DNA from: Candidatus Sulfopaludibacter sp. SbA3 | Lineage (GTDB): Bacteria; Acidobacteriota; Terriglobia; Bryobacterales; Bryobacteraceae | Direction: 5' to 3' | Length of the DNA stretch: 64,000 bases | NCBI GenBank assembly: GCA_945890485.1 | Contig: CAMDCN010000025.1 | Location: 1 to 64,000 of the forward strand | Part shown: piece by piece, positions 9,529-16,617 of the stretch | Layout: the number at the start of each line of letters is the position of its first letter | Position numbering within the stretch: position 1 is the stretch's first letter | Notes under the pieces: model-generated | Told to the model about the DNA's origin: nothing | Seen by the model: only the letters and a program-made list of their open reading frames with translations | Database searches by the model: none | Translations under genes and position numbers: made by a program

Positions 9529-10701
9529 ATGAGTGTTGTTGCCCGGCCGCGCTATCGCAGCGCCCGCACCGCCGATTTCACGGAATCCGTAATCCGGGAT
9601 ATGACCCGCCAAGCCATCGCCGCCGGCGCCGTCAACCTGGCTCAGGGCTTCCCCGACTTCCCTGCCCCCGCCTGGCTAAAGGCCGCCGCCGCGCGAGCGA
9701 TTGAAGCCGATCATAATCAGTATCCGATCACCTGGGGCATCCCACCCCTTCGCCAAGCCATCGCGGACAAGACCCGCCACCACTATGGCCTCGACATCGA
9801 CCCCGCCCGCGAAATCACCGTAGTCTGCGGCGCCACCGAAGGCATGGCCGCCGTCCTGCTCGCCGTGGTTGACCCCGGCGACGAAGTGATCGTCTTCGAG
9901 CCTTACTACGAGAACTACCACCCCGACCTCCAGTTATGCGGAGCTACCCGGAAGCTGGTCACTCTCCATGCCCCGGACTGGTCGTTTGACCCTGACGAAC
10001 TCCGTCGAGCCTTCACGCCAAAGACGAAGGCCATCATTATCAACTCTCCGAACAACCCCACCGGACGAGTGTTCAGCCTCGCCGAGCTGACGCTCATCGC
10101 CGAACTCTGTCAGGAACACGATGCGCTGTGTATCACGGACGAAATCTACGAGCACATTGTTTATGAGGGCGCCAAGCACATCCCCGTCATGACGTTGCCC
10201 GGAATGCGGGACCGGGCGGTGCTGGTGAACAGTTGCTCCAAGACCTACTCCGTGACGGGTTGGCGAGTGGGTTGGGTGCTAGCGAGCCCCGACTTGACAG
10301 ACGGTATTCGCAAGGTCCATGACTTCCTGACGGTGGGCGCCGCGACGCCGCTCCAATACGCCGCGGTCGAGGCCTTGCAGGCCCCCGACGAGTATTACAA
10401 CGAGTTAGGCGACCACTATGATTGGCGCCGCCGGAAGCTGGAAGGACACCTGACGAAGGCCGGGTTCCGTTGTTTCACCCCGAGCGGAGCTTACTACACG
10501 ATGACGGACATCTCGGCGTTCGGCTTCCCGGACGACACGGCGTTTGTGCAGCATCTGATCCACAAGATCGGCCTGGCCGGCGTCCCCGGTTCAAGCTTCT
10601 TCTCCCGCCCCGAACTAGGCCGGAACTATGTCCGATTCTGCTTCTGCAAGAAGGAAGAGACCCTGGAAGCCGCCGGCGAACGCCTGTCAAAACTAATCTA
10701 A
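9529..10701 (+). CDS. Class I/II PLP-dependent aminotransferase
   Basis: This 390-residue enzyme is of the fold-type I, kynurenine/methionine aminotransferase-like group. Visible landmarks are NLAQGFPDFP (36-45), the cofactor-loop YYENYHPD, N176 in NSPNNPTG, D204 and Y207 in ITDEIYEH, the Schiff-base lysine K238 in NSCSKTYSVTGWRVG, and a late arginine in NYVRFCF that should bind the substrate carboxylate. All catalytic positions are intact and the length is normal. It likely transfers an amino group from an aromatic or sulfur amino acid to a 2-oxo acid in the cytoplasm. The specific substrate cannot be read from sequence. Its end overlaps the convergent hypothetical gene by 9 bases. Confidence 0.9.
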   Translation: MSVVARPRYRSARTADFTESVIRDMTRQAIAAGAVNLAQGFPDFPAPAWLKAAAARAIEADHNQYPITWGIPPLRQAIADKTRHHYGLDIDPAREITVVCGATEGMAAVLLAVVDPGDEVIVFEPYYENYHPDLQLCGATRKLVTLHAPDWSFDPDELRRAFTPKTKAIIINSPNNPTGRVFSLAELTLIAELCQEHDALCITDEIYEHIVYEGAKHIPVMTLPGMRDRAVLVNSCSKTYSVTGWRVGWVLASPDLTDGIRKVHDFLTVGAATPLQYAAVEALQAPDEYYNELGDHYDWRRRKLEGHLTKAGFRCFTPSGAYYTMTDISAFGFPDDTAFVQHLIHKIGLAGVPGSSFFSRPELGRNYVRFCFCKKEETLEAAGERLSKLI

Positions 10702-11262
10702 GTCAGGAGCGTCTGCTTGGGATACCCAACCTGGGTCGAGGTCGTCTGGATTTTCCAGCACGACGGAACAGTCGTCCACATCCACCATCCCGATCCTCCC
10801 GATACACTCCTCGTGTTCAGTCCAGGATTCAACCAGCACGATGATATGCCGGTAGTCGCGAATGCCCAGTTGGTCCCAATCGAAGGGTTGGATGAACCGG
10901 AAGCAATGAGGTCGATCGCCTACCGGAATAGCAAGAGGCTCAAAATTCATCTCGGTCGAAGCACTCATCCGGATCGTGGCCCCAGAATGGCGCGCTACCA
11001 CGCGGATGCGCCTGGGATCGTCACTTGTGATCGGAAAACGAGTCGGATTGGCGACAGCTCCTTCATGCCAAATCTTCGTGGGGCCGAAGATGTAGATTTG
11101 GAAGAGTATCTCCGCCACCCGCTGGAAAGCCAATTGATAGCTAAACTTCTTGTAGTCCGGGTTCTGTGAAAAACCAGAGTTCCATAGGCTCCGAGCGACA
11201 CTTCGAAATAGCGTGTACTCCTCGTCCAGGTTAATCGAACGATCGGTGGGATCCATCATCAT
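10693..11262 (-). CDS. Hypothetical protein, third gene of lexA operon
   Basis: I do not recognise this 189-residue soluble protein. Its composition is balanced and protein-like, with no signal peptide or membrane segment. The N-terminal third looks helical (EYTLFRSVARSLWNSGF, KKFSYQLAFQRVAEILFQIYIFG); the rest looks like beta sheet with acidic stretches near the end. It begins 20 bases after the stop of the lipoprotein gene, which itself overlaps lexA, so it may be carried on the lexA transcript. Three consecutive ATG codons open the gene. The tail overlaps the convergent aminotransferase by 9 bases. Confidence 0.6.
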   Translation of the reverse strand: MMMDPTDRSINLDEEYTLFRSVARSLWNSGFSQNPDYKKFSYQLAFQRVAEILFQIYIFGPTKIWHEGAVANPTRFPITSDDPRRIRVVARHSGATIRMSASTEMNFEPLAIPVGDRPHCFRFIQPFDWDQLGIRDYRHIIVLVESWTEHEECIGRIGMVDVDDCSVVLENPDDLDPGWVSQADAPDLD

Positions 11263-11282
11263 TCTTCTTGAGAGTAACAGGC

Positions 11283-11921
11283 CTATTGTTCACGGAACAA
11301 CGGAATAGTTACTTCGACAAGCTTGCCGTAAAGAAACGATATCGCTTGCGTGTGAGCAAGCCGAGTCCCGACAAACACCAGGAAGGTATGCACACCTAAC
11401 AATTGGCGATTCGTCCAAAAATATCCTTTGGCATCCGCAACAACCTCCACCTCCACCGTTCCGTTTAGGCTCAACAGTTGGATCCGGACCGGCTGATCGG
11501 CGGCGATCGGGCCGAGCAACCGACCCTCCAGCGACCGTCTCGTGCTGAGGCCCCGCGAGACCGAATAGACCTGCCCATTAGCCCCTACGACTCGCCGGGG
11601 ATTATGAACTCGATAGACCGAAATGTCATTCGAATCGACCTCCACCGTGCCAGCCGAAACAAAACCGTCACGCTGGCCGGGGTCGATCCGGACCTCATAT
11701 TCATAGTAGCTGCAGGGCAGCGGGATCGTCACGGGAGACTTGCCAGCCGGCGGCAATGGCCCCACGTCGGCATTTCGAATCCGATCGTGCAGGTGGATTA
11801 CTTGAAATGGAACACCTTCTCCTTGAGAGTTCACCACTTCAACCCGAATGGAGCATGCCAACAGCGATGGCGAGCCAATCAGCACCACCATCAGGAATGC
11901 CGACTGAAGCGCCATGCCCAT
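11283..11921 (-). CDS. Predicted lipoprotein of unknown function, coupled to lexA
   Basis: This 212-residue protein begins with a hydrophobic leader ending in SLLAC, a good lipobox (Cys at residue 23), so it is probably a lipid-anchored envelope protein. The mature part is beta-rich and looks like one or two Ig-like or carboxypeptidase-regulatory-like sandwiches (VVNSQGEGVPFQVIHLHD; SLEGRLLGPIAADQPVRIQLLSLNG). No catalytic motif is visible. Its ATG shares one base with the lexA stop (TGATG), implying translational coupling. Why a lipoprotein should be tied to the SOS repressor is unclear. Confidence 0.65.
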   Translation of the reverse strand: MGMALQSAFLMVVLIGSPSLLACSIRVEVVNSQGEGVPFQVIHLHDRIRNADVGPLPPAGKSPVTIPLPCSYYEYEVRIDPGQRDGFVSAGTVEVDSNDISVYRVHNPRRVVGANGQVYSVSRGLSTRRSLEGRLLGPIAADQPVRIQLLSLNGTVEVEVVADAKGYFWTNRQLLGVHTFLVFVGTRLAHTQAISFLYGKLVEVTIPLFREQ

Positions 11922-12547
11922 CAGTTCTTATACTTTCGCATCACCGCAATCAGTCGGCCTTGAATTTCCACTGCCGCCGCCGGCACCAAAATCGGCTCCA
12001 TCGTTGCGTTCGCCGGCTGCAAGCGAATCATCCCGTCCGCCTCGCGGTACAGGCGCTTTAGCGTCGTCTCGTACCCTTCCACCAACGCCACCACGATCTC
12101 GCCGTCTCGTGCGGAATCGGTTTTCTCCACCAACACAAAATCGCCGTCGCAGATGTGATCCTCAATCATCGACTCACCCCGCACCTGCAGCGCGAACGTC
12201 GAAGCGTTCCCGGCAAAATCACTGAATTGCAGCGAATCCCCCTGCGCCACCTGCTCCACCGGACGACCGGCTGCAATTCTTCCCATCAACGGTACCGAAG
12301 CCGACGGGACCGGGGCTCGGCCTCGCTCCGCTAAATAGGTTTCACTGATTTCCACCGACCGGCTCTGGTTAAACCCGCGTTTCAGATACCCCTTTCCTTC
12401 GAGCGCGGCAATGTGTTTATGCACCGTCGCGATCGAATTCAAGTCAATGCCTTCGGCGATCTCCTCGTAGCTCGGCGAGTACCCCTTCCGTTCGATAAAA
12501 TCGGCCAAATAGTCGAGAACTTCTTTCTGCCTGCGGGTGAGTGCCAT
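11921..12547 (-). CDS. lexA: LexA repressor
   Basis: This is a SOS-response repressor of 208 residues. The N-terminal winged helix (residues 1-70: TRRQKEVLDYL, GYSPSYEEIAEGI, TVHKHIAALEGKGYL) binds operators. The C-terminal peptidase domain keeps the self-cleavage bond A93-G94 (RIAAGRP), catalytic Ser126 (GESM) and Lys164 (TTLKRL). RecA-stimulated self-cleavage should release target genes. The ATG at 12547 follows a promoter overlapped by inverted and direct repeats (12552-12583), so it is probably autoregulated. The stop overlaps the lipoprotein start by one base. Confidence 0.97.
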   Translation of the reverse strand: MALTRRQKEVLDYLADFIERKGYSPSYEEIAEGIDLNSIATVHKHIAALEGKGYLKRGFNQSRSVEISETYLAERGRAPVPSASVPLMGRIAAGRPVEQVAQGDSLQFSDFAGNASTFALQVRGESMIEDHICDGDFVLVEKTDSARDGEIVVALVEGYETTLKRLYREADGMIRLQPANATMEPILVPAAAVEIQGRLIAVMRKYKN

Positions 12548-12551
12548 GGGT

Positions 12552-12589
12552 GTTCGCCTAATTTTCGGCGAACCTCAGGCGAAAGTCAA
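12552..12589 (-). promoter_or_regulatory. lexA promoter with candidate LexA operator
   Basis: On the minus strand a TTGACT -35 box (12584-12589) and a GAAAAT -10-like box (12561-12566) are 17 bases apart. Overlapping them is an inverted repeat GTTCGCC-N8-GGCGAAC (12552-12573). A third TTCGCC half-site lies 11 bases (one helical turn) further upstream (12578-12583). The position fits autoregulation. The motif is not the Gram-positive GAAC-N4-GTTC or the proteobacterial CTGT-N8-ACAG box. Confidence 0.6.
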
Positions 12590-12592
12590 CAG

Positions 12593-12799
12593 CTAATTCT
12601 TGCTCCCGCACATCCCCATCTGGCACGCAGGCCCGCCACAAAACTCTTTCGGTCCATCCGCCTTCGCCGCAAAGGTCGACAACTGTTGTTCCAAATGGCG
12701 ACCGTCGCATGCGGGACACGCAATCACGTCTGCTTCACGGCGCACCAGCTTTTCAAAATGCTGCCCACAATCTCCGCAACGATACTCAAAAATCGGCAT
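12593..12799 (-). CDS. FmdB-like zinc-ribbon protein
   Basis: This small protein of 68 residues starts at the ATG at 12799 (MPIFEYRC), the usual FmdB-family N-terminus. A TTG two codons earlier is less likely. Two CxxC pairs (CGDCG and CPACDG) form a zinc ribbon, and a Cys-rich tail (FCGGPACQMGMCG) follows, as is common in the family. The family is called a putative regulatory protein, but its molecular role is not established. It starts two bases after the PBP4 stop, so it belongs to the same transcript. Confidence 0.88.
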   Translation of the reverse strand: MPIFEYRCGDCGQHFEKLVRREADVIACPACDGRHLEQQLSTFAAKADGPKEFCGGPACQMGMCGSKN

Positions 12800-12801
12800 G
12801 T

Positions 12802-14211
12802 TCAATACTCCAGTAGGGTCATCACCAGTTTATCAATCACTGCCCGCGCCTTCGCCGACGTTCCGTTGTAGTTGTTCACCATCACGCTAAACGCCAGCAT
12901 TCCTCGCTTCGGGTGGTCCAAATACCCTGCGAGCGCAGCGACGTGCGTCAAACTTCCCGTCTTCGCTTTTACCCGTCCCGCCTCGGAGAAACCTTGAAAG
13001 CGCTTCTCCAAAGTGCCGTCCTCCGCCCCGATAGGCAACGATCGCAGCCAATTCTCGCGCTCCGGGCTGTTCCACAAATGCAGCAGAATTTTTGTCGACG
13101 ATTCCGGACAGACGAGTGTCAGGCGTGACAACCCCGACCCATCGACCAGGTATGTATCTTCTTCAGTGATCCCCGCCGCGGCAAACAGCGCCTTCATCCC
13201 GTCGCTGCCTCCTCCTTCGCGCCGCATAATCTCGGCGTGGAGATTCTGGCTGACCTTGTTCACCACCTGGATAATCTCGCTCAAGGGGGGGGATTTCCGT
13301 TCCGCCAAGACCTCACAGCTATCGCACGCCATGGGGTTCTCTCCGAACCGGTGTCGTACTCCCGCCCCGCCACGGACTTCGACGCCCCGGCGCCGCAACG
13401 TTTCGACGAGTGCTTGGGCGGCGAACCGCGCCGGTTCATCCACCGCCAATAGCTCTTCGGCCTCCGTCGCGCCCACCGCAATCGTTCCGTCCAGCCAGAC
13501 TTCTCTTGTCCCTACTGGCCGTTCAAAACGAATTTTCGTCGGCGTCCCCGCGTCGGCGGTCACGACTCTGTTTTGGATGGCAAAATATTCGAATCCTGGG
13601 TTCACCGTCAGTTCCGCTGGTTCGCCGGGTTTGGCGCCGGGCCGGATTTTCAGCCGCACCGCGTTGTCGTTCAGCATCAACGCCGAAACAGGGGCCCCAT
13701 ATTCATAAAGGCCGTCGTCCGCGCCCCAACCCGGCGGGACCGGATCCCACACATAGCGAGTGTCATCGCCAATCACCGACCCTTCGACGACTTTCACTCC
13801 CTTGGCCACTAGGGCGTCCGCCAACCCCTCCATCGCCGCGGCTCCGTCTCGCCATTCGGCGTCGCGGTTGTAGGGATACGTCCGGCCAGATAGAGTCGGG
13901 TCTGCCCCGCCAACCAAGCGCAAATCCTTGCCGTCGGCGACGACCTGCGTCTCAAAGCGGTGCCCGGAGCCGAGTTTCGTCAACGCCAGAGCTGTGGAAT
14001 ACAACTTCGTATTGGAGGCTGGGACAAACCAGGCTTGGGGATTGCGTTCGTATAGTACTTTTCCCGTCTGAATTTCTACAACGCGCATCCCCAGATGGGC
14101 GCGGGCGACTACCGGCTCGCTCTGAACAATTTGCTCCATGGCGACCGCCAGTTTTGGCTTTTTTGCGCCAAAAGCCAATCCTGCCATCAACAACAGACCC
14201 AAAAGACGCAT
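12802..14211 (-). CDS. dacB: D-alanyl-D-alanine carboxypeptidase/endopeptidase (PBP4, peptidase S13)
   Basis: This is a periplasmic peptidoglycan hydrolase of 469 residues with a signal peptide (MRLLGLLLMAGLAFGA). All three penicillin-binding motifs are present: SxxK at 66-69 (SNTK), SxN at 321-323 (SQN) and KTG at 417-419. The length and the large insert between the first two motifs are typical of S13 PBP4. It trims pentapeptides and cleaves crosslinks in the cell wall. It is followed by the zinc-ribbon gene on the same strand. Confidence 0.95.
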   Translation of the reverse strand: MRLLGLLLMAGLAFGAKKPKLAVAMEQIVQSEPVVARAHLGMRVVEIQTGKVLYERNPQAWFVPASNTKLYSTALALTKLGSGHRFETQVVADGKDLRLVGGADPTLSGRTYPYNRDAEWRDGAAAMEGLADALVAKGVKVVEGSVIGDDTRYVWDPVPPGWGADDGLYEYGAPVSALMLNDNAVRLKIRPGAKPGEPAELTVNPGFEYFAIQNRVVTADAGTPTKIRFERPVGTREVWLDGTIAVGATEAEELLAVDEPARFAAQALVETLRRRGVEVRGGAGVRHRFGENPMACDSCEVLAERKSPPLSEIIQVVNKVSQNLHAEIMRREGGGSDGMKALFAAAGITEEDTYLVDGSGLSRLTLVCPESSTKILLHLWNSPERENWLRSLPIGAEDGTLEKRFQGFSEAGRVKAKTGSLTHVAALAGYLDHPKRGMLAFSVMVNNYNGTSAKARAVIDKLVMTLLEY

Positions 14212-14220
14212 GCTTTAGGG

Positions 14221-14226
14221 TATACT
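14221..14226 (+). promoter_or_regulatory. -10 box for tRNA-Arg
   Basis: TATACT lies 21 bases before the mature tRNA 5' end, a suitable distance for a -10 element. No convincing TTGACA is seen 17 bases upstream, so this is a tentative call. Confidence 0.35.
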
Positions 14227-14247
14227 GGTGAACGTTGGTTTTGGTGT

Positions 14248-14325
14248 GTGCCCGTAGCTCAGCCTGGATAGAGCGTTTGCCTCCGGAGCAAAAGGTCAGA
14301 GGTTCGAATCCTCTCGGGCATACCA
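14248..14325 (+). tRNA. tRNA-Arg (anticodon CCG)
   Basis: A full cloverleaf can be folded. The acceptor GTGCCCG pairs with CGGGCAT (with one G-T pair), the D arm is GCTC/GAGC, the anticodon stem is TTTGC/GCAAA around loop CTCCGGA, and the T arm is AGAGG/CCTCT around TTCGAAT. The discriminator A and an encoded CCA end at 14325. The anticodon CCG reads CGG (arginine). Confidence 0.95.
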
Positions 14326-14411
14326 CTCCTTAAACCGTTCGGGGAAGAACCCGGTACGAGACCAACTTCGGGACTGCAGTCACAAACGGCCTCTCTGGCG
14401 ATACTGAGCGG

Positions 14412-15440
14412 GTGTTTGAACTTCTTCTACTTGCCACGGTGAGCCTTGCGGATTGGGGCGCGGTCTGTGATGGCTTCGCGGATGACACCGCAGCCATTCA
14501 AAAGGCGATCCATGCTAGCGGCGGCGAAAGGCTATTGTTCCCCGCCGGCGTCTGCGTTTCAGGTCCGCTGCAACTTCCCGAAGAAACGCACCTGCTTGGG
14601 CCAGGGACCCTACGGCTTCGTGATTACTCCGACGGCCCTTTGTTCTCTGCCCAGAACGTCAGCCAGATTACAATCGAGGGCTTGACGCTCGACGGGAACG
14701 GTGACAAACAGAATGGGAAGTTCTCGAGCGTACTTCGTTTCCGGCACGTTTCCGGGTTCCGGCTTCGCAGTTCGACGATTCGAAATGCACGCATCCATGG
14801 CGTGTGGCTCGATGATGGGTGCCGGGACTTCACGATCACGGGAAACCGGTTTCAGAACTTTGCGATTGGCTCCGCGATCCTGCTGGGCAACACGTCCCCA
14901 GAAGCCACGGTTCGCGACGGGGAGGTTTCCCACAACACCATCCTGAACGTCCGGCAGGCCAACGGCATCTTCACGATCGGCAGCGGTGCGGCCGGCGACT
15001 ACGGAACCGGGAACATCCGGATCCATAGTAATTTCCTGGCGGGTGTGGTCGACGCCGGAATTGAACTCGGGGCCGCAAGCGAGGACATCCATGTCACGAA
15101 TAACACCTTGTATCTGCTGGCCAGTTTGACGACCGGGATCATGGTGCGGTCAGCGCGGAGGATCTCCGTCGAGAACAACCGGGTGTTTGGTACGCGGACT
15201 TCCAAACAGCCACAAGACGGGATTTTCATTTGGGGACATCCGCTGGCGAACCCGGACCCGACGATTGCGCAGGACATAACTATTCGAGACAACTACGTTC
15301 GGGACTGCGGCCGATATGGCATCGCACTCCATTCCGGTCGAAGGGTCGAGATTATCGGAAACAACGTCGCGGATAGTGGCGGGGTGAACCTGTTTGTGAA
15401 TCCGAACGGCGAGCCCTACGTCTCCGAACGCCTCAACTGA
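14412..15440 (+). CDS. Right-handed beta-helix (pectate-lyase-like) protein
   Basis: This 342-residue protein is read from a GTG start. After a short hydrophobic leader it opens with the glycosidase-28/pectate-lyase signature WGAVCDGFADDTAAIQKAI. It continues with regular ~22-residue beta-helix coils rich in N, G and I (ITIEGLTLDGNG, IRIHSNFLAGVV, ISVENNRVFG, ITIRDNYVRDCG). It probably binds or cleaves a polysaccharide outside the cell. The catalytic residues cannot be assigned. Its 3' end overlaps the convergent ferredoxin-like gene by 25 bases. Confidence 0.8.
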   Translation: MFELLLLATVSLADWGAVCDGFADDTAAIQKAIHASGGERLLFPAGVCVSGPLQLPEETHLLGPGTLRLRDYSDGPLFSAQNVSQITIEGLTLDGNGDKQNGKFSSVLRFRHVSGFRLRSSTIRNARIHGVWLDDGCRDFTITGNRFQNFAIGSAILLGNTSPEATVRDGEVSHNTILNVRQANGIFTIGSGAAGDYGTGNIRIHSNFLAGVVDAGIELGAASEDIHVTNNTLYLLASLTTGIMVRSARRISVENNRVFGTRTSKQPQDGIFIWGHPLANPDPTIAQDITIRDNYVRDCGRYGIALHSGRRVEIIGNNVADSGGVNLFVNPNGEPYVSERLN

Positions 15441-16267
15441 CGCGCCGTGCCGAGTACACCATTCCAAGTGGGGATGACGATGTCGCAACTGCCGCGAACG
15501 ATGGTCTGGCAGGCTAGCCGAATGAGGGGACGTTCCGCGTTGGCTTCATGGAACGGGTTCTCCCAGTAGCCGAAGTACTGCATCCGTTTTTGTTCGAAGT
15601 CCGTGACCGGCTCGGTCAGTTCCCTGCCCCCGAGAATGCCGACCCAGCACGTTCCACAGCTTCCGCTGCGGCAGTCGACGGGGATGGGGCCCATGCCTTG
15701 GTAGCATCTCTCATCGCTTTCGTGATAGGGGCGCTTGTCGAGTTCGGCGCCGGTCGTAATATGCTGCCCCGGGAGAATCGGGAACGAGTTGCCGTCCTGC
15801 ATCGTGATCTTCATACCGCGGTTCGTCAAGCGCTGCCACAGGCCCGGTTGGGAACGCGGCGCGGGCGGCTGGTAACCGCTTTTAAGGAAGGCAGTACCGG
15901 TCTGGCGAAGCGTCATCGCGAGGACAGCGGCGATGGCGAGTTTGGCGGGATCGCCTGCGGCGATTTGGCGGATGAGAGCAGCGAGGTCATTGCCGGATTC
16001 GGCAGGCAACGCCGACTTGACGGTGGCCCAGTGGCGATGACCGGGCAAGAATGCGTGGGAGGTGTCGGCGATCTCGCTGAGACGGTAGCGGCCACGGAGT
16101 TGATAGTAGCGTTCGAACTCGGCACGATCCGTCTCCGCCTGGGCCAAGGTCCAGACGGAGAGCGGGTAGAGCTGCAGCCAGATGAGCAGCGCATCGCGCT
16201 CGACGACCTGGGGAAGGATCGAGGCGATGGCGGCAGGCCATTGCGCGTCAAATCTCGTCAGATCCAT
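15416..16267 (-). CDS. 2Fe-2S ferredoxin-domain protein with unknown N-terminal domain
   Basis: In this 283-residue protein, the C-terminal ~130 residues are a plant-type [2Fe-2S] ferredoxin with ligands C199, C204, C207 and C253 (C-x4-C-x2-C, distal C). The N-terminal ~150 residues are an unrecognised helical domain (WLQLYPLSVWTLAQAETDRAEFERYYQ). It could be a partner protein or docking unit for electron transfer. The ATG overlaps the cupin stop by one base (TAATG), so this is the third gene of the GT81-cupin-ferredoxin operon. There is no signal peptide, so it is likely cytoplasmic. Confidence 0.8.
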   Translation of the reverse strand: MDLTRFDAQWPAAIASILPQVVERDALLIWLQLYPLSVWTLAQAETDRAEFERYYQLRGRYRLSEIADTSHAFLPGHRHWATVKSALPAESGNDLAALIRQIAAGDPAKLAIAAVLAMTLRQTGTAFLKSGYQPPAPRSQPGLWQRLTNRGMKITMQDGNSFPILPGQHITTGAELDKRPYHESDERCYQGMGPIPVDCRSGSCGTCWVGILGGRELTEPVTDFEQKRMQYFGYWENPFHEANAERPLIRLACQTIVRGSCDIVIPTWNGVLGTARQLRRSET

Positions 16268-16614
16268 TACTTGTAGTGGATCTCAAAGGGCTTGTTGGTA
16301 ATGAAGAGGACGACGACGTCCTGATCGGCAGTAGCGCCATGTTCCATTTCCGGGCCTTCCGGAAACCAGACAAAATGCCCGGGACCGAAGCTGCCTTGAT
16401 GCGTGACAAGGGTGCCTTCGAGGACGTACATGCCGTGGGCGCAGGGATGGGTGTGACGGGAGTTGATGACCCCGGCCGGATACTTCACCACACGGATCTC
16501 CATGCCGGTATCGGGGTCCGTGATGAGGTTCTTCCGATAGAGGGTTTTCTGGAGATGTTCGTTAAAACGCTCTTCCCAGGGGAGGGCGTTGATATCGAGG
16601 GCAGTGATGTCCAT
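16267..16614 (-). CDS. Cupin-domain protein
   Basis: This single-domain cupin has 115 residues. Motif 1 (HTHPCAHGMYVLEG) supplies metal-ligand histidines, and motif 2 (GPEMEHGATAD) supplies the last His. It may be a small metal-dependent enzyme or a sensor/binding protein. It sits between the GT81-HAD fusion (3-base gap) and the ferredoxin-like gene (one-base overlap), so the three proteins are made together. A direct biochemical link is not evident. Confidence 0.85.
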   Translation of the reverse strand: MDITALDINALPWEERFNEHLQKTLYRKNLITDPDTGMEIRVVKYPAGVINSRHTHPCAHGMYVLEGTLVTHQGSFGPGHFVWFPEGPEMEHGATADQDVVVLFITNKPFEIHYK

Positions 16615-16617
16615 GCC

